Of a stretch of 18,200 nt of DNA, positions 1 to 6,934 are shown piece by piece. The notes beneath the pieces were generated by a model. It was not told where the DNA came from. It made no database searches and was given only the letters and a program-made list of their open reading frames with translations. Source of the stretch: Alistipes sp. UBA940 (GTDB lineage Bacteria; Bacteroidota; Bacteroidia; Bacteroidales; Rikenellaceae). How positions within the stretch are numbered: the first letter of the stretch is position 1; each line of letters starts with the position of its first letter. Position numbers and translations under genes: made by a program. The stretch spans positions 1 through 18,200 of the forward strand of contig DBDE01000031.1 of the NCBI GenBank assembly GCA_002293425.1, in the 5' to 3' direction.

Positions 1-21
1 GTTCGAGTCCCTTTATCCGCA
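1..21 (+). tRNA. 3' end of a tRNA (partial)
   Basis: The window opens inside a tRNA. Bases 2-8 (TTCGAGT) are a T-loop. Bases 9-13 are the 3' side of a T-stem, 14-20 (TATCCGC) would be the 3' side of the acceptor stem, and A21 the discriminator base. The 5' acceptor strand should therefore read GCGGATA, just outside the window. CCA is not encoded. The anticodon is not visible, so the amino acid cannot be named. Only two bases separate it from the stop codon of the convergent gene. Confidence 0.75.
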
Positions 22-23
22 CG

Positions 24-494
24 TTAATAAGTTTTAATCCACTCTACGAACGCGTCGCCCTGCCAGACGAACAGCAGCACCCAAACCAGAAAGCGCACGA
101 AGCAGCCGGCAAAAGTGATGGCGGCGGTGGCGACGGGACGCACCTTGTAGAACCCCAGCGCGATCATAAACACCTGCCCGATGACCGGCAGCCACGAAAA
201 AAATGCGCCCCACACACCGAAACGCTGGATGCGCGCGCGTTGCTGTTCGAGCGTTTCGTGCCGCACCTTAAACCACCTCTCCAGCCACTCCCAGCGCGCA
301 AACCACCCCATTGCATAGCTCGTCAGCGCACCCAAAGCATTGCCGCAGGTGGCACACGCCAGGCATATCCACGGGTCGCCGCCCGCCACCAGCAGGGCGA
401 GCAACAGTATGTCGGAGGAGAGGCTGAGTATGGTTCCGGCGATGAAAGTGCCGAACAGCAGCCCCAAATATCCCAAGTCGGTCAACCATTCCAT
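24..494 (-). CDS. DedA/VTT-type small membrane protein (YqaA-like)
   Basis: A 156-residue integral membrane protein of the SNARE-associated/VTT (DedA-like) group, closest in size and layout to the short YqaA subfamily. Hydrophobic segments lie near residues 8-40, 45-60, 90-115 and 120-145. The loop after them holds the family-like stretch GVWGAFFSWLPVIGQ, with a proline where VTT proteins have their re-entrant loop. DedA relatives are linked to lipid scrambling or transport and to envelope homeostasis; the substrate here is unknown. It diverges from the Stealth gene, with 42 bases between the start codons. A TAATTTTG box ends 7 bases before its ATG. The assignment to the fold is good, the precise function is not known. 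Confidence 0.82.
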   Translation of the reverse strand: MEWLTDLGYLGLLFGTFIAGTILSLSSDILLLALLVAGGDPWICLACATCGNALGALTSYAMGWFARWEWLERWFKVRHETLEQQRARIQRFGVWGAFFSWLPVIGQVFMIALGFYKVRPVATAAITFAGCFVRFLVWVLLFVWQGDAFVEWIKTY

Positions 495-501
495 TGTGGT
501 G

Positions 502-509
502 CAAAATTA
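502..509 (-). promoter_or_regulatory. -7 promoter box of the VTT gene
   Basis: On the minus strand this reads TAATTTTG, an exact match to the Bacteroidetes TAnnTTTG -7 element, with 7 bases between it and the ATG at 494. No TTG was found at the usual 19-21 base distance upstream, so only the -7 part is supported. Confidence 0.45.
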
Positions 510-522
510 TCAATTTTTTGCG

Positions 523-530
523 TACCTTTG
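523..530 (+). promoter_or_regulatory. -7 promoter box of the Stealth gene
   Basis: TACCTTTG matches the Bacteroidetes -7 consensus and sits 6 bases before the ATG at 537. The nearest upstream TTG (494-496) is 26 bases away, too far for a standard -33 element. With the usual start distance, transcription would begin at or next to the ATG. Confidence 0.5.
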
Positions 531-536
531 TTCGTT

Positions 537-1457
537 ATGATAGATTTTGTCGTTATGTGGGTCGATATGGACGATCCGGCGTGGCGGGAGCAGTTTTCGC
601 GCTTTTCGGGCATCGACAATTCGCGCAACGAGGTGTCAGAGGCGCGTTTTCGCGACTATGGCTTTATGCGTTATTGGTTTCGGGGGGTCGAAAAGTTTGC
701 GCCGTGGGTGCGGAAGGTCCATTTCGTGACGTGCGGCCAGAAGCCCGAGTGGCTGGACGAGAGCAATCCGCGACTCAATTTGGTCGACCATAAAGATTTT
801 ATTCCGGCCGAATACCTGCCGTTGTTCAATTCGGGGGTGATTGAGAGCTATCTTCACCTGATCCCAGGGTTGGCCGAGCAGTTCGTGTTTTTCAACGACG
901 ACTTTTTTATTACGCGAGAGGTTGCTCCGGAGCGTTTTTTTGTCGATGGTCGGCCGTGCGATGTTGCCGCGTTGCGGTTTAATTCGGGCGGCGGGCAGTG
1001 GGCCAAGATGTTGCAGAACAATGTGCGGTTGGTGAATAAGCATTTTCGGACGCCGTTTTGGATGCGTACGTTTCCGCGTTTTGTGGCTTATCGCACGCCT
1101 CACAACGCCCAGCCATATCTGCGGAGCACTTTCGAGCGGGTTTGGGCGGCTTGCGGCGACGAGTTGAGCGAAAATTCGACCCATCGGTTTCGCACCGAGA
1201 GGGACCTCACGCAGGAACTTTTTCGCACCTGGCAGATTTGTGAGGATAATTATGAGCCTTATGATGTTTATGGCGATACGCGGATGTTTCCGTTGGTGCT
1301 TCATTCACGGGCGGCCATAAGGGCGGTGAGGGAGCAGAAGTATGCGTTGGTTTGTTTGAACGACAATGTGCATATTCCTCATTATCAGCGGGTTATGGCC
1401 TCCCTGCGCGATGGTTTCGAACTTATTCTTCCCGAGAAATCGACGTTCGAGTTATGA
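537..1457 (+). CDS. Stealth-family sugar-phosphate transferase
   Basis: A 306-residue protein of the Stealth family (related to CpsY/SacB-type capsule polymerases and to the catalytic part of human GNPTAB), which transfer hexose-1-phosphate to build phosphoglycan polymers. Conserved regions are visible in order. Region 1 is at residues 2-15 (IDFVVMWVDMDDPAW). Region 2 spans about 36-126 and includes FRDYGFMRYWFRGVEKFAPW, HFVTCGQKPEWL and FFNDDFF. Region 3 lies around 141-195, and region 4 has CLNDN at 273-277. The open frame extends upstream to 240, but the ATG at 537 is chosen because region 1 begins right there and the upstream codons run through the divergent gene. It likely acts in the cytoplasm on capsule, LPS or other surface glycan. 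It was probably followed by a glycosyltransferase gene, of which only the start survives. Confidence 0.88.
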   Translation: MIDFVVMWVDMDDPAWREQFSRFSGIDNSRNEVSEARFRDYGFMRYWFRGVEKFAPWVRKVHFVTCGQKPEWLDESNPRLNLVDHKDFIPAEYLPLFNSGVIESYLHLIPGLAEQFVFFNDDFFITREVAPERFFVDGRPCDVAALRFNSGGGQWAKMLQNNVRLVNKHFRTPFWMRTFPRFVAYRTPHNAQPYLRSTFERVWAACGDELSENSTHRFRTERDLTQELFRTWQICEDNYEPYDVYGDTRMFPLVLHSRAAIRAVREQKYALVCLNDNVHIPHYQRVMASLRDGFELILPEKSTFEL

Positions 1458-1501
1458 AGATTTCTGTTATTATTCCGGCATATAACGCCGCGCAGTGTTA
1501 A
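1454..1501 (+). pseudogene. 5' remnant of a family 2 glycosyltransferase gene
   Basis: An ATG overlaps the Stealth stop codon (ATGA) and opens a 15-codon frame, MKISVIIPAYNAAQC, then TAA. The first 14 residues are the classic N-terminal beta strand and nucleotide-binding start of GT-A family 2 glycosyltransferases (xxVSVIIPxYNxxxx). A real enzyme would continue for about 250-350 residues. Here the sequence turns to non-coding A/T-rich DNA at about 1497-1503 and then to the MACPF gene. The four-base overlap shows it was once translationally coupled to the Stealth gene in a glycan operon. I infer that its body was deleted or replaced. A chance match is unlikely given the overlap and the motif. 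Confidence 0.72.
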
Positions 1502-1558
1502 AAACCCATCTGTATTTAGTCAGCTCATTTCGAGTATAGGTACGGTTTTTGCTTGCAG

Positions 1559-1590
1559 TTAGTTTGGGTGACGCCCAAACTAATTTTTTT
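1559..1590 (+). terminator. Rho-independent terminator between glycan remnant and MACPF gene
   Basis: A perfect 10-base-pair inverted repeat, TTAGTTTGGG (1559-1568) and CCCAAACTAA (1574-1583), closes a 5-base loop TGACG and is followed by seven T's (1584-1590). It should stop transcripts from the Stealth operon. It ends only 5 bases before the MACPF start codon, so that gene's own promoter must overlap it, or read-through feeds the gene. The rest of the 94-base gap (1502-1558) shows no clear promoter. Confidence 0.8.
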
Positions 1591-1595
1591 GTATT

Positions 1596-3125
1596 ATGAA
1601 GAAACTTTTTCTTGGCATCGGCGCGTTCGCGCTGGTGGTGCTTTCGTCGTGCTCTAAGGAACCGATCGAACAAATTCCACAAACCGAATCTCAACCCACG
1701 ACACGAGGAGTGGACAATCAAGGTTATAATTCGTTGGGGACGAGTTATGATGTTACGATGGGATATTATGAAGATGACGCAACACGCTATCCTGCTATCG
1801 ACATCAACGCTTTCATTGCGGCTAACTCTCCCGATGTTCTTGTTGTGAGTTCGACCGGAGGGGGAGGTCATAAAACTTATGCCGGAAGTGATGCTGCTGA
1901 TTTTTCGCAGACAGTTACGAAGGGCCTTTCCGTTACCCCAATTAAACTTTTTGGTGTATCGTTTGGATTATCTTCGGAAACAACAAGAACCAATACATAT
2001 CACAGTAAGTATTCGTATGCTCGGGTCGATATGATGAAGCAGGTTAAGAGTCTGGAATTAAATGCCACTCCCGAGATGTTACGTGGATATCTTCTTCCTG
2101 CATTTACGCGAGATTTGAATTCTATGACCCCTGCGGCGTTCGTCAAAAAATATGGAACTCATATCTTATTGGATATTCATATAGGCGGGAAAATGCGATT
2201 CGATTATCGTTCCGAGATAATTGAGACATCGAGTTCGACCAGTAAAAAAGTTATTGTGGATGCAGGTGTAAAGAAAGCGGTTGTAGACGGAGGCGCAGAC
2301 AAAGCAGGCTCCTTTCAAAACCAGACATCCGAAAGTCATAAGAATGCAACTTGGGAACTTTCTGTCTCCTATATGGGAGGTACAAGGAGTGGTCACTCAG
2401 TACAGTTTGACAGCAATGGGAACCCCGTCACTTCACTGAATTTCGATGCGTGGGAAAGTTCGGTGACGGAGGCCAACGCGGGAATAATCGATATAGATTG
2501 GGGCAACGCCCATTATATCTATGAGTTTATTGCCGATGCCACAAAGCGAGCTCAGATCAAGACTGCCACAGAACAATATATAGGGACAGCCGGAATGACA
2601 ATGATAAAAGTTAAGCCGCTGTATAGGTTATGGGACTCATGGCATAAAAATACATTCTTCACAACGTCGTACGATGAGGCAAAGTATTATCAGACGACCC
2701 ATAATTACACCTTTGACAACGGCCGTGCAGGCAGAGAAACGCATTATGTTCAAGGATATGTGTTTGAGACCCAGCAGCCCGGTACGGTACCATTGTACAG
2801 ACTGTGGGACAGTGGGGCTAAAAACACGTTCTTCTCTAATTCTGCGAGTGAGGCTCAGTATTATATCAGCTCAAAAAATCACGAGTGGGATTATGGGTAC
2901 AACACACACTATATTTTAGGATACGTCTATCCTAACAATTACAGTTTTCCTGCGGAATGCCGACCCGTATATCGTTTGTACAATCGAATCGATAAAAATA
3001 CATTTATGACAACTGATGAAACAGAGGCAAATTACTACCGGATTCCCTCAATGGGATATTCGTGGGATAGTGGAACAACAAGCCATATTCAGGGCTATTT
3101 GCTCCCGTTCAATAATGTTCCGTAA
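1596..3125 (+). CDS. MACPF-domain lipoprotein, candidate Bacteroidales antimicrobial toxin
   Basis: A 509-residue lipoprotein precursor. Residues 1-18 form a signal peptide ending in the lipobox LSS-C19, followed by SKEPIEQ, an acidic start that resembles Bacteroidetes surface-export signals. The MACPF pore-former signature lies at 186-198: Y-G-T-H, six residues, then G-G. Thr/Ser- and Lys-rich stretches on both sides (about 100-180 and 205-265) fit the membrane-spanning hairpin regions of this fold. The C-terminus carries three related repeats (341-390, 399-446, 457-504). Known relatives include BSAP toxins and the Bacteroides MACPF protein BT_3439; BSAPs kill related strains after export. 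The gene is more A/T-rich than its neighbours: two sampled 60-base lines have 26 and 25 G+C, against 38 in a nadB line. It is bracketed by terminators. The toxin role is inferred; adhesion or host interaction are alternatives. Confidence 0.85.
   Translation: MKKLFLGIGAFALVVLSSCSKEPIEQIPQTESQPTTRGVDNQGYNSLGTSYDVTMGYYEDDATRYPAIDINAFIAANSPDVLVVSSTGGGGHKTYAGSDAADFSQTVTKGLSVTPIKLFGVSFGLSSETTRTNTYHSKYSYARVDMMKQVKSLELNATPEMLRGYLLPAFTRDLNSMTPAAFVKKYGTHILLDIHIGGKMRFDYRSEIIETSSSTSKKVIVDAGVKKAVVDGGADKAGSFQNQTSESHKNATWELSVSYMGGTRSGHSVQFDSNGNPVTSLNFDAWESSVTEANAGIIDIDWGNAHYIYEFIADATKRAQIKTATEQYIGTAGMTMIKVKPLYRLWDSWHKNTFFTTSYDEAKYYQTTHNYTFDNGRAGRETHYVQGYVFETQQPGTVPLYRLWDSGAKNTFFSNSASEAQYYISSKNHEWDYGYNTHYILGYVYPNNYSFPAECRPVYRLYNRIDKNTFMTTDETEANYYRIPSMGYSWDSGTTSHIQGYLLPFNNVP
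2616..3107 (+). repeat. Three C-terminal protein repeats of the MACPF lipoprotein
   Basis: Three units encoded at about 2616-2765, 2790-2933 and 2964-3107. Each runs P(L/V)YRL(W/Y), then KNTF(F/M), EA.YY, and ends HY(V/I).GY or H.QGY. The pattern resembles the DUF5648-type repeat seen in secreted enzymes and surface proteins, where it is thought to bind ligands such as glycans. The DNA copies have diverged and are not close tandem duplicates, so the array is old. They probably form the target-recognition part of the toxin. Confidence 0.75.
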
Positions 3126-3136
3126 ATTTAACAGTC

Positions 3137-3164
3137 AGGGGGATTAACGATCCCCCTTCTTTTT
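3137..3164 (+). terminator. Terminator of the MACPF gene, overlapping the end of xerD
   Basis: AGGGGGAT (3137-3144) pairs with ATCCCCCT (3150-3157) around the loop TAACG, followed by TCTTTTT. It begins 11 bases after the MACPF stop. The stop codon and last codons of convergent xerD lie inside the same hairpin. On the minus strand the hairpin is not followed by a T-run, so it looks one-directional. Confidence 0.8.
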
Positions 3165-4046
3165 GTCGCTCAGCGGATGAAAGTTGTCGATGGTTTGCCT
3201 GAGATGTTCGGTGTTCAGGTGGGTGTAGATTTCGGTCGTCAGGATGCTCTCGTGGCCCAGCATCTCCTGCACCTGCCGGATGCTCGCCCCACCCTCCAAA
3301 AGGTGCGTCGCAAAGCTATGTCGCAAAGTGTGGGGACTGACGACGGTCGTTAATCCCGCCTTGCGGGCAGCATCTTTCAGCACCAAAAACACCATCACAC
3401 GAGTCAACCCACGGCCACGCGAGTTCAAAAAAACAATTTCCTCGTTGCCCCCCGAACGGACTTTTAGATACTTCCTGATGCGCTCCACGGCCGTTTCGCT
3501 CACCGGAACGAGGCGTTGCTTATCGCCCTTGCCGGTGATGCGAACGAATCCGTCGTCGAAAAAAAGGTCGTTCAGGCGAAGGTCGACAAGTTCCGAAACC
3601 CGCAGTCCGCAGCTGTACATCGTCTCGATCATTGCGGCGTTGCGCAGCCCAAGGTCACTCTGGTCGAAGGTGTTCAGGATGCGGTCTATCTCGTCGATAG
3701 TGAGCACCTCGGGCAGTTTGCGGGTGGACTTGGGACCCTCGACGAACTCGGCGGGTGACGACTCGACCATCTCTTCCAAAAGCAGGAAGTTGAAAAAGCT
3801 CTTGATGCCGCTCAACACCCGCGCCTGGGTCGTCCGCTCCACGCCCAGGTCGTAGAGCGAGGCGAGAAAACTTTCGATCATCGGTCGGGTCACCCAGCGC
3901 GGACCGACGCGATATTCGGCCTCGATGTAGCCCGCAAACTGCGCCAGATCGCGCATATAGGCCATCACGCTATTCTCCGACAACCGCTTTTCGAGCCCGA
4001 TGTGGTTTTTATATTTTTTAGCAATATTTTCCCACGATTTTTCCAC
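3144..4046 (-). CDS. xerD: Site-specific tyrosine recombinase XerD
   Basis: A 300-residue tyrosine recombinase, the normal length for XerC/XerD, which together resolve chromosome dimers at dif before cell division. An N-terminal SAM-like DNA-binding domain covers about 8-95. The catalytic domain shows the expected residues: R149 (GLRVSELVDLR), K173 (GKGDKQR), H239 and R242 (SPHTLRHSF), H265 (LGHESILTT) and the nucleophile Y274 (EIYTH). The C-terminal HLRQTIDNFHPL fits XerD better than XerC. The start is a GTG, one base after the stop of the upstream peptidase gene, so translation may be coupled. A TAACTTTG box (4058-4051, minus) also lies 4 bases before the GTG. It looks like the chromosomal copy and not part of a mobile element. 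Confidence 0.93.
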   Translation of the reverse strand: MEKSWENIAKKYKNHIGLEKRLSENSVMAYMRDLAQFAGYIEAEYRVGPRWVTRPMIESFLASLYDLGVERTTQARVLSGIKSFFNFLLLEEMVESSPAEFVEGPKSTRKLPEVLTIDEIDRILNTFDQSDLGLRNAAMIETMYSCGLRVSELVDLRLNDLFFDDGFVRITGKGDKQRLVPVSETAVERIRKYLKVRSGGNEEIVFLNSRGRGLTRVMVFLVLKDAARKAGLTTVVSPHTLRHSFATHLLEGGASIRQVQEMLGHESILTTEIYTHLNTEHLRQTIDNFHPLSDKKKGDR

Positions 4047-4047
4047 T

Positions 4048-4971
4048 TTACAAAGTTAGGAATTTTTCCGACGGCAGGGCTATTGTGTCGACCAGTTTTT
4101 TGCGTCCGTGCTTCAGGTCTATCTCGCGGGCGATGAGCGCGCCGACGCGATAGGCCATCCTTTCGCGCGCAAAAATGCCGAACAGCTGCCAATCTTCGGT
4201 CGTGATTTCCACTTCGGGATGGCGGGTAAAGTGGCGATAGATGTCGAAAAACTCGGCCTTGTACCGCTTCATCAGCGCATTGTCCTGCAACGCCCGATAG
4301 TCGCCGTCGGAGTCCAGAGCCCCTTGGCGGGTGCGAATATCGAGCGCGGCGTAGACCGCCATTCCCTCCAGATGGGTCATATAGGCCATCAGTTGCGCCA
4401 TATCGCCCCGCGTTTTGACGTCGAGCGAGGGCATTTCGCCGTTTTTTATCGCAATGAAGCCCGCGTGGTGGAGCTCGTGAATGGAGTAGTATTTTATCTC
4501 GGTCGGGTCGGCCAGATAGTGCGGATGGGCGAGATTAACGCTGGCGTTGGTGCCGTACGCCACCCCCATGTCGTAGCCCAGGGTGAAGAAGAGCGACGCG
4601 CCGTCGTAGCAAAAACCCTTCGGCAGATACTCCAGTGCCACCCGTTGCGCCAGATCGGTTTCGACCACGTGGCGGCGCGCATAGTCGATGTTGCGCACTA
4701 TTTGCGGCAACGTTCGGACGTCCACCTCTTCGGCTATTAGATATTTGACCAGCGCGCGGGGCGAACCGGTGGGCGCGCCATAGTCGAACATGGCATTGTG
4801 GCCGGCTAGATGGCGGGTTGCGGGAAGCGCGGCGAGACTGTCGAGCAGCTGCGGGTCACCCGTTTCGAGGTGGCGAACGGCGGTGTCGGCAAACTGGAAG
4901 TCGTACACCACGCTCTGGCCGCAAACCATGCGCGGCGAGAGCAAAAGCAGAAGTAAAATCAGTTTTTTCAT
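4048..4971 (-). CDS. Secreted putative zinc metallopeptidase (HELHH)
   Basis: A 307-residue exported protein with a signal peptide at 1-19 (leucine-rich core, cleavage near VCGQ). An HExxH zinc site is at 165-169 (IHELHHAGF), and a candidate third ligand, E202, lies in a helix-like LEGMAVYAALD 33 residues after it, the layout of gluzincin-type peptidases. This pattern recalls predicted Zn-dependent protease families such as DUF5700, though I cannot confirm the family. A second cysteine-poor, charged C-terminal half is probably helical. It would act in the periplasm or at the surface on an unknown substrate. An AAAGAGGT stretch directly before the ATG is a rare Shine-Dalgarno-like sequence for this phylum. 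Its TAA stop is one base from the xerD GTG, suggesting the two are co-transcribed. Confidence 0.7.
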   Translation of the reverse strand: MKKLILLLLLLSPRMVCGQSVVYDFQFADTAVRHLETGDPQLLDSLAALPATRHLAGHNAMFDYGAPTGSPRALVKYLIAEEVDVRTLPQIVRNIDYARRHVVETDLAQRVALEYLPKGFCYDGASLFFTLGYDMGVAYGTNASVNLAHPHYLADPTEIKYYSIHELHHAGFIAIKNGEMPSLDVKTRGDMAQLMAYMTHLEGMAVYAALDIRTRQGALDSDGDYRALQDNALMKRYKAEFFDIYRHFTRHPEVEITTEDWQLFGIFARERMAYRVGALIAREIDLKHGRKKLVDTIALPSEKFLTL

Positions 4972-5013
4972 ACCTCTTTGACGCCGCGAATGGCGAAAGA
5001 TTACAAAAATGGT

Positions 5014-5021
5014 TAATTTTG
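5014..5021 (+). promoter_or_regulatory. -7 promoter box of nadB
   Basis: TAATTTTG matches the Bacteroidetes -7 consensus and lies 4 bases before the nadB ATG. No TTG at a suitable -33 distance was found. If used, the nadB transcript would have practically no leader. Confidence 0.45.
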
Positions 5022-5025
5022 TGTT

Positions 5026-6591
5026 ATGGTTGATGCCGATTTTTTAGTCATAGGCAGCGGTGCGGCGGGGCTGAGCTTCGCGCTGAAGGTTGCCGAATAT
5101 GGTTCTGTGGTCGTTGTGACGAAGTCCGCGGTGACCGAAAGCAACACGCGTTTTGCCCAAGGGGGCATCAGCTCGGTGACGGACGCGGGCGACTCCTTCG
5201 AACAGCACATTGCCGACACGATGGCGGCAGGAGCGGGCATCAACGACCCTGCGACGGTCGATCTGGTGGTGCGGCGCGCCCCTGAACTCATAAAAGACCT
5301 CGTCGAATGGGGCACGCAGTTCGACAAAAAGCCCGACGGAACCTACGAGCTGGCACGCGAGGGTGGCCACACCGAGCACCGCATTCTTCACCACAAGGAC
5401 CTCACCGGGGCCGAGATCGAACGTGCGCTGGTGGAGCAGGTGCGGCGTCACGAAAACATCACTGTTTACGAAAATCATTTTGCCGTCGATCTACTCACCC
5501 AGCACCACCTGGGCGAGATAGTGACCAAGCACAGCAAGAAGATAGTGTGCTTCGGGGCGTATGTGCTGGACCTGGCCACGGAGCAGATAGAGACCTTTCG
5601 TGCCCGATTCACCGTTGTGGCGACGGGCGGCGTGGGCAACGTCTATGCCACCACGACCAATCCGGCGGTTGCGACGGGCGATGGCATAGCGATGGTTCAC
5701 CGTGCCAAAGGGACGACGCAGGATATGGAGTTCATTCAGTTCCACCCCACGTCGCTTTACGACCCGGGCGAGCGGCCGTCGTTCCTGATCTCGGAGGCCG
5801 TGCGCGGCTTCGGCGGTGTGCTGAGGCTGCAGAACGGCGACGAATTTATGCACCGCTATCACGAGATGGGCTCGCTCGCTCCGCGCGACATTGTTGCCCG
5901 AAGCATCGACCACGAGATGAAGATCCGCGGCGACGAGTTTGTCTATCTCGACGTAACGTCGCGCGATGCCAAAGATATAATCGACCATTTCCCCAACATC
6001 TATGAAAAGTGCCTTTCGCTGGGCATCGACATCACCCGAGATTGGATTCCGGTCGTTCCGGCGGCGCACTATTGCACGGGCGGGATCAAGGTCAACCTCA
6101 ATGGCGAGAGCTCCATCAACCGCCTTTACGCGCTGGGCGAGTGTTCGTGCACGGGTCTTCACGGGGCCAACAGGTTGGCGAGCAACTCGCTTATCGAGGC
6201 GATAGTTTATGCCGACCAGGCCGCCAGGCACGCCATTGCCCATATCGGCGGGGTCGAGCTTCAGGACGGGATCCCCGGCTGGGACGACGACGGAACAGCC
6301 GCGCCCGAGGAGATGGTGCTCATCACCCAGAATGCCAAAGAGATGCAGCAGATAATGAGCAATTATGTGGGCATAGTTCGCTCGAACCTGCGGCTGGAAC
6401 GGGCTGCTCGCCGGTTGGAGATTATTTGGTATGAGACGGAAGAGCTGTATGCCAAGACCACGCCCAGCAAGCGGCTGTGCGAGCTTCGCAATATGATAAC
6501 GGTCGGTTACCTTATCATTAAGCAGGCCCGCTCCCGCCGCCAATCCATCGGCCTGCACTACTCGACCGACTATCCTACTTCAGCGTCCTGA
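5026..6591 (+). CDS. nadB: L-aspartate oxidase
   Basis: NadB, 521 residues (family usual about 520-540), oxidises L-aspartate to iminoaspartate, the first step of bacterial NAD synthesis; NadA then makes quinolinate. It is a cytoplasmic flavoprotein. The FAD dinucleotide-binding motif is G10-S-G-A-A-G15. RFAQGGI (42-48) and HTEHRILH (115-122) are typical FAD and active-site segments. QFHPTSLYDPG (238-248), SEAVRG with E257, APRDIVAR with R287 and AAHYCTGG with H348 are the substrate-binding residues shared with fumarate reductase flavoproteins. GLHGANRLASNSL (377-389) is the second FAD contact. nadA and nadC are not adjacent. Its last 17 bases overlap the end of the convergent DUF454 gene. 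Fumarate reductase is ruled out by the length and the NadB-type segments. Confidence 0.95.
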   Translation: MVDADFLVIGSGAAGLSFALKVAEYGSVVVVTKSAVTESNTRFAQGGISSVTDAGDSFEQHIADTMAAGAGINDPATVDLVVRRAPELIKDLVEWGTQFDKKPDGTYELAREGGHTEHRILHHKDLTGAEIERALVEQVRRHENITVYENHFAVDLLTQHHLGEIVTKHSKKIVCFGAYVLDLATEQIETFRARFTVVATGGVGNVYATTTNPAVATGDGIAMVHRAKGTTQDMEFIQFHPTSLYDPGERPSFLISEAVRGFGGVLRLQNGDEFMHRYHEMGSLAPRDIVARSIDHEMKIRGDEFVYLDVTSRDAKDIIDHFPNIYEKCLSLGIDITRDWIPVVPAAHYCTGGIKVNLNGESSINRLYALGECSCTGLHGANRLASNSLIEAIVYADQAARHAIAHIGGVELQDGIPGWDDDGTAAPEEMVLITQNAKEMQQIMSNYVGIVRSNLRLERAARRLEIIWYETEELYAKTTPSKRLCELRNMITVGYLIIKQARSRRQSIGLHYSTDYPTSAS

Positions 6592-6934
6592 TCGACAGGA
6601 TGTGGATCGTGACGCCGATTGCCACCACAAAAAGTATGCCTCGCAGCCACCACGAGCTGACAGCCAGGAAAGCCGACAGCAAAATAGTCGCCCAAAGCAC
6701 CACCACCGAAACTATTTTTGCCCGAAGAGGAATCGCCCGATGCTCCCTCCAATTACGAATGTAACCGCCTAAGTATCTGTTGTTTAACAGCCACCCGTAA
6801 AGACGCGGCGAGGCCCGGCACCACAACGCCGCCGTCAAAAGCAAAAAAGGCGTTGTGGGCAAAACCGGAAGGAATATGCCCGCAACACCCAGCCCGAGAG
6901 TCAAACTCCCGAGAATGATAAACAAAATCCTCAT
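6575..6934 (-). CDS. YbaN/DUF454 family membrane protein
   Basis: A 119-residue inner-membrane protein of the YbaN (DUF454) family, whose function is unknown. The family signature is the N-terminal stretch GLGVAGIFLPVLPTTPFLLL (residues 18-37), followed by ALWCRASPRLYGWLLNNRYLG and NWREHRAIP. Hydrophobic segments lie at about 3-22, 24-40, 72-90 and 95-112. Its ATG directly follows the lemA stop codon with no gap, so it is the last gene of the TPM-lemA-DUF454 unit. Its 3' end overlaps the end of nadB by 17 bases on the other strand. Confidence 0.88.
   Translation of the reverse strand: MRILFIILGSLTLGLGVAGIFLPVLPTTPFLLLTAALWCRASPRLYGWLLNNRYLGGYIRNWREHRAIPLRAKIVSVVVLWATILLSAFLAVSSWWLRGILFVVAIGVTIHILSIRTLK

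Noticed and set aside
1..21. tRNA 3' end as an attachment site of a mobile element
   Set aside because: I found no second copy of the tRNA end in the window and no integrase beside it; xerD at 3144-4046 looks like the housekeeping chromosomal copy.
240..536. Upstream extension of the Stealth reading frame
   Set aside because: It runs antisense through the VTT membrane gene and shows no Stealth motif; conserved region 1 begins at the ATG at 537.
3144..4046. XerD as an element-borne recombinase moving the MACPF gene
   Set aside because: Length, catalytic residues and C-terminus fit the chromosomal dimer-resolution enzyme, and no dif-like repeats flank the MACPF gene.
5491..6558. Long antisense frames inside nadB, fusA and rplB
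   Set aside because: They have no recognisable domains, unlike the sense frames, and are expected shadows in G+C-rich coding DNA.
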